Shown here piece by piece: positions 47,244 through 56,018 of a stretch of 64,000 bases of DNA. The DNA comes from Achromobacter mucicolens. Lineage in GTDB: Bacteria; Pseudomonadota; Gammaproteobacteria; Burkholderiales; Burkholderiaceae_B. The stretch is taken from NCBI RefSeq assembly GCF_902859725.1, contig NZ_CADIJP010000019.1, positions 1 through 64,000 on the forward strand, written 5' to 3'. The notes under the pieces were generated by a model. The model worked only from the letters and a program-made list of their open reading frames with translations. It ran no database searches and was not told where the DNA came from. The position numbers and the translations under genes were made by a program. Each line of letters begins with the position of its first letter. Within the stretch, counting starts at the first letter, position 1.

Positions 47244-48446
47244 ATGACGATGCTGGAAACCGCCGCGCAGGTCTGCGCGGCGCAGGAAGACGAAGCGTTC
47301 CGGCGCGACCTGCGCCGCTGGCTCGACGCGGCCTACGCCGGCTTTGCGCGGTCGTGGCCCGGCGGCGCCGATCCGCGCGACCTGGACTACCGGCGCGCCT
47401 GGGAAGACACGCTGTGCGCAAACGGCTGGTCCGGGCTGGGCTGGCCCCAGGCCTACGGCGGCAAGGCGCTGCCCTTGTCGCGCCAGGCGGTCTTTCATGA
47501 AGAGCACGCCCGTTGCGGCGCGCCGCTGGGTGTGAACCTGATCGGCCACGGCATTCTGGCGCCCACCGTGCTGCATTTCGGCACCGAGGCGCAGAAGCAG
47601 CGCTTTCTGCCTGGCATCCTGACAAATCGTGAGGTGTGGTGCCAGGGCTATTCGGAGCCGGGCGCGGGGTCCGACCTGGCTGCCGTGCGCACGCGGGCGC
47701 AGGCCGAGCCGGGCGGCTTTCGCCTGAACGGCCACAAGATCTGGACATCGTTCGCGGACCGGGCGCAGTGGTGCTTCGTGCTGGCGCGCACCGATCCCGA
47801 CGCGCCCAGGCACAAAGGGTTGAGCTTCCTGCTGGTGGACATGCGCAGCGCGGGCGTGCGCGTGGAACCCATCCGGCAGATCACGGGCGAGGCCGAATTC
47901 TGCGAGGTCTTCTTCGATGACGTTTTTGTGCCGCAGGATGCGCTGCTGGGCGAATTGAACCAGGGCTGGCGGATCGCCATGGCCGCCGCCAGCTTCGAGC
48001 GCGGCACGTATTTCATTCCGCGGCTGGTGCGCTTTGCGCAAGAACTGCGGCAAGTGCGCGAGCTGGCCTTGCAGCCCGACGCTCACGGGCGCACGCCCGC
48101 CTCGTCGGCGCCGGTGCGCCACCGGTGGGCGCGGCTGGCCGCCGACAGCCATGTGCTGGCGCTCAAGTCGCAGCGCGCGCTGGCGGGCGCGATGCGCGGC
48201 GATCCCCCTGGACCCGAAGGGTCGTCCACCAAGATCCACTGGAGCGAGGCGCACCAGCGTCTGCTCGAGCTGTCCCTGCAACTGCTGGGCGAAGACGCCA
48301 GCCTGGGCGTGGACGCCGCCGATGCGCGCGCCGCGCAACTGACGCACGCTTATCTGTGGTCGCGCGCCGAAACCATTCTGGCGGGCACGTCCGAGATCCA
48401 GCGCAACATCATTGCCGAGCAGATGCTCGGCCTGCCCAAGGCCTGA
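47244..48446 (+). CDS. acyl-CoA dehydrogenase, large subunit type
   Basis: 400 residues from ATG 47244, four bases after the receptor stop. The conserved motif CQGYSEPGAGSDLAAVRTR lies at about 132-150 and the C-terminus carries ILAGTSEIQRNIIAEQMLGL. It is a full-length FAD-dependent acyl-CoA dehydrogenase and is followed after 6 bp by a small partner. Second large/small pair of the region. Confidence 0.94.
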   Translation: MTMLETAAQVCAAQEDEAFRRDLRRWLDAAYAGFARSWPGGADPRDLDYRRAWEDTLCANGWSGLGWPQAYGGKALPLSRQAVFHEEHARCGAPLGVNLIGHGILAPTVLHFGTEAQKQRFLPGILTNREVWCQGYSEPGAGSDLAAVRTRAQAEPGGFRLNGHKIWTSFADRAQWCFVLARTDPDAPRHKGLSFLLVDMRSAGVRVEPIRQITGEAEFCEVFFDDVFVPQDALLGELNQGWRIAMAAASFERGTYFIPRLVRFAQELRQVRELALQPDAHGRTPASSAPVRHRWARLAADSHVLALKSQRALAGAMRGDPPGPEGSSTKIHWSEAHQRLLELSLQLLGEDASLGVDAADARAAQLTHAYLWSRAETILAGTSEIQRNIIAEQMLGLPKA

Positions 48447-48452
48447 CGCCTC

Positions 48453-49472
48453 ATGAATCTGCATCTCAGTGAAGACCAGCGCATGTTGCGCGATGCCGCG
48501 CAACGTTTCCTGTCGCAGCGCCATCCCGTGGCCGTGGCGCGCGCCGCAATCGGGCAGGACGCGGCTGCGCGCCATGCCCTGTGGCGCGACCTGGCGGAGC
48601 AGGGCTGGCCCGCCTTGCTTGCGCCCGATACCCACGGCGGGCTGGGGCTGGGCATGCGCGAGGCCTGGATCGTGGCCGAGGAGGCGGGCCGTCATTTGCT
48701 GAGCCTGCCGCTCGTGGCCAACATGGTGTTGCTGCCCACGCTGTGCCAGGCGCGGGGCGTGCCCGCCGGGTGGACGGGCGACATGATGGGGGGTGACACC
48801 TGGTATGCCGACGCAGCCCTGCGTCCCGACGGGTCGGCCTTTATCGAAGGCGCGTGCGACGACGTGCGCGCACTGGCCGTGCGAAAGACGGGCGCGGCGT
48901 CATTGCGCCTGATGCTGCTGTCGCCCGTGCGCGGCGTGGGCGGCCTGGATCCCACGATGCCCGTCGCGGTCGCGGCCAACCCGCAGGTCGTGGCCAGCGC
49001 GGATATCGAAACCGATCCCGGCGCGTGGGATGTTCTGCGCACGCGCTTGCGCGTGCTGCGCGCTGCCGAAATGCTGGGCGCGGCGTCGGCGGCGCTGGAT
49101 ATCGCCGCGGCATACGCCCGCGAACGCCAGCAGTTCGGCCGCGCCATCGGCGCCAATCAGGCAATCAAGCATCGTCTGGCCGAGGACTGGATGGCGCTGG
49201 ACGACGCGCGGCTTGCGGGCTGGGCAGCCGCGGCCGCGTTGGATACCGGCGCGGCATCCGCGCCGCGCGATTGCCTGTTCGCGCCGCTGCTGGCCGGGCA
49301 GGCCAGCCGGCGCGTCGCGCAGAACGCCATCCAGGTCCACGGCGCGCTGGGGGTCACGTGGGAATGCGATGCGCATCTTTACTTAAAGCGCGTGTTGCGG
49401 CTGGATGCCAGCCTGGAGGCCGAAGTGCCGGGGCCCGATCTGCTGGAACGCATCTGGGAAGCGGCGGCGTAG
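48453..49472 (+). CDS. acyl-CoA dehydrogenase family protein, small subunit type
   Basis: 339 residues. The N-terminal helical domain starts MNLHLSEDQRMLRDAAQRFL; the C-terminal part has YARERQQFGRAIGANQAIKH and IQVHGALGVTWECDAHLYLK. The middle beta-domain is short and poorly conserved. It lies 6 bp after the 400-residue dehydrogenase, so a heteromeric enzyme is likely. Last gene of the IclR-linked operon. Confidence 0.9.
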   Translation: MNLHLSEDQRMLRDAAQRFLSQRHPVAVARAAIGQDAAARHALWRDLAEQGWPALLAPDTHGGLGLGMREAWIVAEEAGRHLLSLPLVANMVLLPTLCQARGVPAGWTGDMMGGDTWYADAALRPDGSAFIEGACDDVRALAVRKTGAASLRLMLLSPVRGVGGLDPTMPVAVAANPQVVASADIETDPGAWDVLRTRLRVLRAAEMLGAASAALDIAAAYARERQQFGRAIGANQAIKHRLAEDWMALDDARLAGWAAAAALDTGAASAPRDCLFAPLLAGQASRRVAQNAIQVHGALGVTWECDAHLYLKRVLRLDASLEAEVPGPDLLERIWEAAA

Positions 49473-49507
49473 CTGACGAGGCGGGCTGCGGGCCTACAAT
49501 CGCGCCC

Positions 49508-50278
49508 ATGCACAAATCCAACTTTCCCTCCGAACTCGACCAGCCGACGCTTTCCGAAGTGGACGGCGTGCGCTATCTGCACTTCAACACCGAATGGGTG
49601 CAGGGTGCGATGCACATCAAAAATCCGTCTGAACTGGTGCTGGAGTACACCGCGCAGATGATGGCCTGGCTGCTATTCCTGGAACCGCCGAAGGAAGAGG
49701 CCATCGGCATGCTGGGCCTGGGCGCGGGCTCGCTGGCGCGCTTTTGCGCCAAGCACACGCGCAGCCCGCTGCTGGCCGTGGAATGGAACCCGCGCGTGAC
49801 CGCCGCGTGCCACATGTTCTTCCGCCTGCCGGGCGCCAACCGGCTGCAGGTCGAACACACCGACGCCGGCGCCTGGGTGGCCGACCCGCTGAATGCGGGG
49901 CGCTGCCCCGTGTTGATGGTGGACCTGTACGACGCCGCCGCCGAAGGGCCGGTGCGCGACAGCGTGAAATTCTATCGCGACTGCCGCCGCGTGCTGGGCG
50001 AGGTCGGCATCCTGGCCGTGAACCTGTTCGGCCGGCACGAAAGCTTCGGCAAGAACATCGACAACCTGTCCAAGGCGTTCGATGACCGCATCGTGCTGCT
50101 GCCCGAAGTCGAGGCCGGCAATCAGATCGTTTTGGCCTTCTCCGGCCCAAGCCTGGCGATCACGCCCGCTGACTTGCTGGCCCGCGCCGAGGTGGTGGAA
50201 GGCAAGTACGGGCTACCCGCTCGCCGCTGGGCGCGCTCGCTGACGCGGCATGCGGTGGACGGCGTTTTGCATTTCTGA
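49508..50278 (+). CDS. spermidine synthase-like methyltransferase-fold protein
   Basis: 256 residues from ATG 49508. The central Rossmann motif GMLGLGAGSLARF (about 70) and the following acidic LAVEWNPRV, plus VDLYDAA and FYRDCRRVLGEVGILAVNLF, fit the spermidine/spermine synthase superfamily. The N-terminal tetramerisation domain of true SpeE is short, and the YH.. substrate loop is not obvious, so aminopropyl transfer is uncertain. Thirty-five bases after the dehydrogenase gene, but probably not part of that pathway. Confidence 0.8.
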   Translation: MHKSNFPSELDQPTLSEVDGVRYLHFNTEWVQGAMHIKNPSELVLEYTAQMMAWLLFLEPPKEEAIGMLGLGAGSLARFCAKHTRSPLLAVEWNPRVTAACHMFFRLPGANRLQVEHTDAGAWVADPLNAGRCPVLMVDLYDAAAEGPVRDSVKFYRDCRRVLGEVGILAVNLFGRHESFGKNIDNLSKAFDDRIVLLPEVEAGNQIVLAFSGPSLAITPADLLARAEVVEGKYGLPARRWARSLTRHAVDGVLHF

Positions 50279-50395
50279 TCCTGGTCTCAACCGCTCTCCT
50301 GTCCCCCTTTCATGAACGCCACTTCGTCTTGTTAGGGAAGGTCCCGAGTCTCCCGGGGGTTTACCTTTCTCCAACCCCGGGTCTATCATCGGCTT

Positions 50396-50411
50396 ATTCA
50401 TAATTATGAAT
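50396..50411. promoter_or_regulatory. 16-bp perfect palindrome before GntR gene
   Basis: ATTCATAATTATGAAT is a perfect palindrome 27 bp upstream of the GntR regulator ATG, an AT island in GC-rich DNA. It is well placed for autorepression and for control of the malonate genes cotranscribed downstream. The regulator is inferred from position. Confidence 0.65.
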
Positions 50412-50437
50412 TACGGCGTTTTCCGCGCCGCCTGCCC

Positions 50438-51190
50438 ATGAACCATCCCATCGTCCGGCAAGCCCTGTATCTGGAAGTCGCGGACCGCCTGCGCGGCATG
50501 ATCCACGCGCGGTCGCTGCGCAACGGAGAGTGGATCGACGAACTGCGGCTGGCTGGCGAAATGGGCATTTCGCGCACGCCGCTGCGCGAGGCGCTGAAAG
50601 TGCTGGCCACGGAAGGGCTGGTGCGGCTGGAGCCGCGCCGCGGCTGCTTCGTGAACGAGCTGTCGGCACAGGACCTGGAAGATATCTTCCCGCTGATGGC
50701 GATGCTGGAAGGGCGCTGCGCCTTCGAGGCCGCGCGCAAGGCCACCGATGCCCAACTGGCCGAGCTGGAACCGCTGCACGCCGCGCTGGCCGGTCATGCC
50801 AAGGCCGGCCGCATCGACGCCTATTACAAGACCAATTACCTCATTCACGAAGCCGTTCAGGCGCTGGCCGGCAACCAATGGCTGTCCGACATGGTCGGCA
50901 ACCTGCGCAAGGTCCTGAGCCTGTCGCGCCATCGCAGCCTGTCCCGGCCCGGCCGCATCGACCAGTCCTGCGCCGAACACCTGGCCATTTTCGAGGCCCT
51001 GAAGGCCCACGATTCCGACGCCGCACAGGCGCTGGCGCACACCCATTTGATGCGTCAGCTTGAAGCGCTGCGCGTTCTCAGCAACGAAGACGCCGCCGAT
51101 GCGGCGCCGTCCGATCCCATCGTCATCGAGGAGCCCGCCCATGTCCGCACCCGCCAATCTCGCGCCCGCGCGCGGCGCACGCACGCCTGA
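50438..51190 (+). CDS. GntR (FadR/FCD subfamily) regulator of malonate genes
   Basis: 250 residues. A winged helix-turn-helix at about 10-75 (LRLAGEMGISRTPLREALK) is followed by an all-helical FCD effector domain (about 85-215). The C-terminal 30 residues are Arg/Ala-rich and overlap the next gene. Placement before malonyl-CoA decarboxylase and synthetase matches MatR, the malonate-responsive repressor of rhizobial mat operons, so a similar role is likely. Confidence 0.9.
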   Translation: MNHPIVRQALYLEVADRLRGMIHARSLRNGEWIDELRLAGEMGISRTPLREALKVLATEGLVRLEPRRGCFVNELSAQDLEDIFPLMAMLEGRCAFEAARKATDAQLAELEPLHAALAGHAKAGRIDAYYKTNYLIHEAVQALAGNQWLSDMVGNLRKVLSLSRHRSLSRPGRIDQSCAEHLAIFEALKAHDSDAAQALAHTHLMRQLEALRVLSNEDAADAAPSDPIVIEEPAHVRTRQSRARARRTHA

Positions 51191-52457
51191 GCCCGAGGCC
51201 GATGTCGTCGACGCCGCCGCCGCGGCCGAAAGCGCCAGCCTGATCACCCGGCTGGGCCGGCTGTGGGATCGCGGCCGCCTGCCCAGCGAGTCGGAAGTCC
51301 GCCGCCTGTTTGAGGCGCGGCTGACCGACGTCGCCGCCAACAAGCTGGCGCGCCGCTGGTGCGAGCAGTACTCGGCGGCCGACGGCAAGGACCGCCGCCT
51401 GATGCTGGCCGCGCTGGCGCAGATCCGCGCCACCTATGCGGGCGAGGGCGGCGAAGGCGTGCGGCTCTTCAAACGATTCAACGCCCAGCCGCAGGGCCTG
51501 CGCTTTCTGGTTGAATTGCGCGCCGACATGCTGCGCTGGCGCAAGCAGGTGGCTGGCATCCAGTCGCTGGATAAGGAACTGGAAGGCCTCTTGTCGGCCT
51601 GGTTCGACGTGGGCCTGTTGGAACTGCGCCCGCTGACCTGGGATTCGCCGGCATCGCTGCTGGAAAAGCTGATCCTTTACGAGGCCGTCCACGAGATCAA
51701 GTCCTGGGACGACCTGCGCCACCGCGTCGCGCCCGATCGCCGCTGTTACGCCTATTTCCACCCGCAGATGCCGGGCGTGCCGCTGATCTTCGTGGAAGTG
51801 GCCTTTGCCAGCCAGATGGCCGACAACGTGCAGGTGCTGCTGGACAGCACGCTGCCGCCGCAAGACCTGGACAAAGCGCGCTGGGCGATCTTCTATTCGA
51901 TTTCGAACACGCAGCCCGGCCTGAAGGGCATCAGCTTCGGCAACTTCCTGCTCAAGCGGGTGGTCGAGCAGCTGCTGGAAGAGCTGCCCAAGCTGAAGGC
52001 CTTTGCCACGCTGTCGCCCATCCCGGGCTTCACCGACTGGCTGGGCAAGCAGGACGCCCAGGCGGTCGAGGCCATCGTGCGCGAAGACAAGACCCGCGCC
52101 AAGGACCGCAACCGCGAGGGCGTGCCGGACGGTCAGCGTTGGGTCGCGCGGCTGGCCAAGGCCGCGCAGGGCAAGGCGCCCGACGTCGTCAAGCGCGCCG
52201 GGTTCCGGCTGGCGGCGTGCTATCTGCAATCGATGAAGAACGGCCTGCCGGTGGACCCGGTGGCGCGTTTTCACCTGGGCAACGGCGCGCGCATCGAGCG
52301 GCTGAACTGGGCGGCGGATACGTCTCCCAAGGGACTGAAGCAGTCGTGCGCCATGATGGTCAATTATTTGTATGACCTGGACGAACTGGACACCAACCTT
52401 CAGCGCCTGAACGACGGCAAGCCGCAGATCAGCCGCGGCGTGGGGCGCGTGGCCTGA
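51141..52457 (+). CDS. malonyl-CoA decarboxylase
   Basis: 438 residues from ATG 51141 (GAGGAG 13 bases upstream), overlapping the GntR gene by 50 bp. It converts malonyl-CoA to acetyl-CoA and CO2. The N-terminal helical domain (about 30-130) and the acetyltransferase-like catalytic domain are present. The Ser of FYSISNTQPGLKGISFGNF and the His of ARFHLGNGARIERLNW correspond to the catalytic pair of the family. Equivalent of MatA. Confidence 0.94.
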   Translation: MSAPANLAPARGARTPEPEADVVDAAAAAESASLITRLGRLWDRGRLPSESEVRRLFEARLTDVAANKLARRWCEQYSAADGKDRRLMLAALAQIRATYAGEGGEGVRLFKRFNAQPQGLRFLVELRADMLRWRKQVAGIQSLDKELEGLLSAWFDVGLLELRPLTWDSPASLLEKLILYEAVHEIKSWDDLRHRVAPDRRCYAYFHPQMPGVPLIFVEVAFASQMADNVQVLLDSTLPPQDLDKARWAIFYSISNTQPGLKGISFGNFLLKRVVEQLLEELPKLKAFATLSPIPGFTDWLGKQDAQAVEAIVREDKTRAKDRNREGVPDGQRWVARLAKAAQGKAPDVVKRAGFRLAACYLQSMKNGLPVDPVARFHLGNGARIERLNWAADTSPKGLKQSCAMMVNYLYDLDELDTNLQRLNDGKPQISRGVGRVA

Positions 52458-52511
52458 CCGCCGGAAACACGGCGGCGGATTCCATCAACAACAACAACGA
52501 GGGCAGGGGAC

Positions 52512-53321
52512 ATGACGGAGAACGTGGCTGGCCATGGCCAAGGCCAAGACCGTGTGCGGCTTGAGCGCGAAGGGCATCTGGCCTGGGTGACGCTGTCGCA
52601 TCCGGGACGCCTTAACGCGATCACGGTCGGCATGTGGCGCGAACTGCGCGAGGTCTTCACGCGCATCGCGCAGGACGATGCCGTGCGCTGCGTGATCGTG
52701 CGCGGCGAAGGCGGCAATTTCGCGGCCGGCGCCGACATCCGCGAGTTTCCCGCCGAGCGCGCCGATCTGGCCGGCGTGCAGCGCTATCACCGCGAGATCC
52801 TGGCCCCCGCCCTGCAGGCCGTTGCCCAATGCCCGCAACCCGTGATCGCCCAGATCGAAGGCGTGTGCGTGGGCGGCGGTCTTGAAATCGCCTGCCAGTG
52901 CGACCTGCGCATCGCCGGCGCATCGGCCCGTTTCGGGGTGCCGATCAACCGCTTGGGCTTTCCGATGGCCCCGGACGAAATGCGCGGCCTGCTGGCATTG
53001 GCCGGCCGGGCGGCGACGCTGGCCATCCTGCTGGAAGGCCGGGTGTTCGGCGCCGACGAGGCGCGCGGCCTGGGCCTGTTGACCCGCATCGTCGACGATG
53101 GCGAGGTCGCGGCTGCGGCCCGTCGCAGCGCCGACCGCATCGCCCAGGGCGCGCCGCTGGCCGCCCGCATCAATAAGCGCTTGTCCGCCAGGCTCGCCAC
53201 GGGCGCGGCCTTGACCGAGGACGAGTACCAGGATTATTTCTCCTATGCCGAAAGCCGGGACCACAGAGAAGGCGTGCGTGCCTTCCTGGCCGGCGAAGAC
53301 CCTTCCTTTTCCGGAGACTAG
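52512..53321 (+). CDS. enoyl-CoA hydratase/isomerase family protein in the malonate locus
   Basis: 269 residues. Crotonase-fold signatures are RGEGGNFAAGADIREFP (about 60-76) and GVCVGGGLEIACQCDL (about 117-132). It sits between the malonyl-CoA decarboxylase and synthetase genes (54 bp and 4 bp gaps), where classic mat operons have no such gene. It may handle a substituted malonyl-CoA or a related acid; the sequence does not say which. Confidence 0.9.
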   Translation: MTENVAGHGQGQDRVRLEREGHLAWVTLSHPGRLNAITVGMWRELREVFTRIAQDDAVRCVIVRGEGGNFAAGADIREFPAERADLAGVQRYHREILAPALQAVAQCPQPVIAQIEGVCVGGGLEIACQCDLRIAGASARFGVPINRLGFPMAPDEMRGLLALAGRAATLAILLEGRVFGADEARGLGLLTRIVDDGEVAAAARRSADRIAQGAPLAARINKRLSARLATGAALTEDEYQDYFSYAESRDHREGVRAFLAGEDPSFSGD

Positions 53322-53325
53322 ACAG

Positions 53326-54867
53326 GTGAGCAACGCCAACCTATACGCTGTCCTGCAAGGCGGCTTTCCCAAAGACCGCAGCAAAGTCGCGCTGGAAACG
53401 CCCGACCTCCAATACACCTGGGACGACATCGACCGCGCGACCGCGTGCCTGGCGAACCTGCTGCAATCGCTGAACCTGCCGGACGGCGCGCGCGTGGCCG
53501 TGCAGGTCGAGAAGTCGCCCGAGGCGCTGCTGTTGTACCTGGCCACGCTGCGCGCGGGCCTGGTGTACCTGCCGCTGAACACCGCCTACCGCGAATCCGA
53601 AATCGAATACTTCCTGGGCAACGCCGAGCCGTCCGTCGTTGTGTGCGCCAGCAAGAACCTGGACTGGGTCAAGCGCGCCGCCGACAAGGCCGGCTGCCCG
53701 CACGTCTTCACGCTGGACGAGGACCGCACCGGCACGCTGCTGGAGGCCGCCGGCAGCCTGCCGCAAACCTTCAAGACGGTTCAACGCAAGCCGGACGATC
53801 TGGCCGCGATCCTGTACACCTCGGGCACCACGGGCCGCAGCAAGGGCGCGATGCTCTCGCACGGCAACCTGGCGGCCAATGCGCGCACCTTGCATGAATA
53901 CTGGGGCTGGCGCGAGGACGACGTGCTGCTGCACATGCTGCCGATCTTCCATGTGCACGGCTTGTTCGTGGCCTCGCACGGCGCGCTGCTGGCGGGCGCG
54001 CGGATGATCTGGCTGCCCAAGCTGGACGCCGACCAGGCGCTGCATTACCTGCCGCAGAGCACCGTGATGATGGGCGTGCCTACATACTACGTGCGCCTCT
54101 TGGCCGATCCGCGATTCAACCGCGACGTGTGCGCCAACATGCGGCTCTTTATCTCGGGCTCGGCGCCGCTGCTGGCCGAGACGTTCTCGGACTTCAAGCA
54201 GCGCAGCGGCCATCCCATTCTTGAACGCTACGGCATGAGCGAGACCGTCATGCTGACGTCCAATCCCTACGACCCCGCGCTGGGCGAGCGTCTGGCCGGC
54301 ACCGTCGGGCGCGCCTTGCCCGGCGTGCAGGTGCGCGTGGTCGACGATGCCGGCAAGCCGCTTGCGGCGGGCGAAATCGGCAACGTGCAGGTGCGTGGCC
54401 CCAATGTGTTCTCGGGCTACTGGCGCATGCCGGAAAAGACCCGCGAGGAATTCACCGAAGATGGCTGGTTCAAGACGGGCGACGTGGGCCGTTGGGGCGG
54501 CGAGTCCGCTGGCCGCACCGCGCCCGACGACTATCTGTCGATCGTGGGCCGCAGCAAGGACCTCATCATCTCGGGCGGCTACAACGTGTACCCCAAGGAG
54601 ATCGAGACGCTGATCGACGACATGCCGGGCGTGTCGGAATCCGCGGTGATCGGCGTGCCGCATCCGGACTTCGGCGAGGCCGTGGTGGCGGTGGTGGTGC
54701 CCAAGGACGGCGCGTCGCTGGACGCCTCGGCGATGCAGGCGGAATTGAAGTCGCGCATTGCCAACTTCAAGGTGCCCAAGCGCGTGCATATCATCGACCA
54801 GCTGCCCCGCAACACCATGGGCAAGGTGCAGAAGAACGTGCTGCGCGACACCTACAAGGCGCTGTAA
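53326..54867 (+). CDS. matB: malonyl-CoA synthetase (MatB-like)
   Basis: 513 residues from GTG 53326. An ANL-superfamily ligase: AMP-binding loop YTSGTTGRSKGAML (from about 164), ERYGMSET (about 302), DGWFKTGDVG and the C-terminal GRSKDLIISGGYNVYPKEIE hinge with the catalytic lysine near LPRNTMGKVQK. Length and neighbours (GntR, malonyl-CoA decarboxylase) indicate malonate:CoA ligase, possibly accepting methylmalonate. Ends 11 bp before a terminator hairpin. Confidence 0.9.
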   Translation: MSNANLYAVLQGGFPKDRSKVALETPDLQYTWDDIDRATACLANLLQSLNLPDGARVAVQVEKSPEALLLYLATLRAGLVYLPLNTAYRESEIEYFLGNAEPSVVVCASKNLDWVKRAADKAGCPHVFTLDEDRTGTLLEAAGSLPQTFKTVQRKPDDLAAILYTSGTTGRSKGAMLSHGNLAANARTLHEYWGWREDDVLLHMLPIFHVHGLFVASHGALLAGARMIWLPKLDADQALHYLPQSTVMMGVPTYYVRLLADPRFNRDVCANMRLFISGSAPLLAETFSDFKQRSGHPILERYGMSETVMLTSNPYDPALGERLAGTVGRALPGVQVRVVDDAGKPLAAGEIGNVQVRGPNVFSGYWRMPEKTREEFTEDGWFKTGDVGRWGGESAGRTAPDDYLSIVGRSKDLIISGGYNVYPKEIETLIDDMPGVSESAVIGVPHPDFGEAVVAVVVPKDGASLDASAMQAELKSRIANFKVPKRVHIIDQLPRNTMGKVQKNVLRDTYKAL

Positions 54868-54877
54868 CCCCACATCG

Positions 54878-54908
54878 TGCCGGTCCTCCGCGGGACCGGC
54901 ATTTTTTT
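54878..54908 (+). terminator. rho-independent terminator after matB-like gene
   Basis: TGCCGGTCC (54878-54886) pairs with GGACCGGCA (54893-54901), followed by seven T. It separates the malonate enzymes from the Bug receptor gene that follows. Confidence 0.92.
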
Positions 54909-55042
54909 ACCGCATCCAAGGAGACGCCTCCCCAACCAATATCCCGAAAAGACCTGCCCTCAGCATTCAGAAGAAAAAGATATTCCAGCGACGAGACGCC
55001 AAAAAACAGGCGCCGTCCCCCGATGCAGCAAGAGGAGACAAA

Positions 55043-56014
55043 ATGAACTATCGCACCACCGCCGCGGCCGTGTTCGCCGTGGCAGCCCTGGGTTTTGGCG
55101 GCGTTGCCGCCGCGCAATGGCCCGAACGCCCCATCACGCTGATCGTTCCGTTCCCCGCCGGTGGCGGCACGGACACGTTCGCCCGTCCGCTGGCCGCGCA
55201 GCTCACGACGCAGCTCGGCCAGACGGTGGTCATCGACAACAAGGGCGGCGCGGGTGGCACCGTGGGCGCCGGCGTTGCCGCCAAGGCCAAGCCCGACGGC
55301 TACACGTTCTTCATGGGCGGGGCGCACCATGCGCTGGCGCCGTCCCTGTACAAGAGCCTGAGCTACAACATCCAGAAGGACTTCGTGCCGGTCGCCCTGG
55401 TGGCGCAGCCGCCGCAGGTCGTCGTCATCAATGCCGGCAAGCTGCCGGTCAAGACCTTGCAGGAGTTCATCGACTACGCCAAGAAGCGGCCGGGCGAAAT
55501 CAACTTCGGCACCGCGGGCAAGGGCAGCACGCACCACCTGGCCGGCGAGCTGTTCGCCATGCAGACCGGGGTCAAGCTGGTGGACGTGCCGTACCAGGGG
55601 GCGGGCCCGATGCTGTCGGCGCTGATCGGCGGGCAGGTGGATCTGGCCTTCGACGGACTGGGTTCGTCCGCCGGGCATATCCGCGCCGGCGCGATCAAGC
55701 CGCTGGCCGTGGCCGCCACGGAGCGTTCGCCGTCGCTGCCTGACGTGCCGACTGCCGCCGAGGCCGGGGTGCCGAACTACGTCGTGTCGACCTGGTACGC
55801 GATCTGGGCGCCCGCCGGCACGCCCAAGGAGGCCACGGAAAGGATGGCCGCCGAGATCACCAAGGCGCTGAACACGCCCAAGCTGAAGGAAACCTGGGCG
55901 GGCAACGGCACCGGCGTGCCCACGCTGACCGGCGCCGAGTTCGGCAAGTTCGTCGACAGCGAGGTCCAGCGCTGGGCCAAGGTTGTCAAGGACTCCGGCG
56001 TTACGCTGGACTAG
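55043..56014 (+). CDS. tripartite tricarboxylate transporter (Bug) substrate-binding protein
   Basis: 323 residues from ATG 55043, preceded by AGAGGAGA. A signal peptide ends at about residue 25 (VAAAQ). The Bug signatures WPERPITLIVPFPAGGGTD and PDGYTFFMGG are present, and a KKRPGEINFGTAGKGSTHHL segment lines the ligand cleft. It follows the malonate operon, so malonate or a related dicarboxylate is the natural candidate ligand. No TctA/TctB genes are nearby. Confidence 0.93.
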   Translation: MNYRTTAAAVFAVAALGFGGVAAAQWPERPITLIVPFPAGGGTDTFARPLAAQLTTQLGQTVVIDNKGGAGGTVGAGVAAKAKPDGYTFFMGGAHHALAPSLYKSLSYNIQKDFVPVALVAQPPQVVVINAGKLPVKTLQEFIDYAKKRPGEINFGTAGKGSTHHLAGELFAMQTGVKLVDVPYQGAGPMLSALIGGQVDLAFDGLGSSAGHIRAGAIKPLAVAATERSPSLPDVPTAAEAGVPNYVVSTWYAIWAPAGTPKEATERMAAEITKALNTPKLKETWAGNGTGVPTLTGAEFGKFVDSEVQRWAKVVKDSGVTLD

Positions 56015-56018
56015 CGCC

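Noticed and set aside
49508-50278. True spermidine synthase SpeE
   Set aside because: The fold is right, but the N-terminal domain is short and the substrate loop is not evident, so I kept the broader label.
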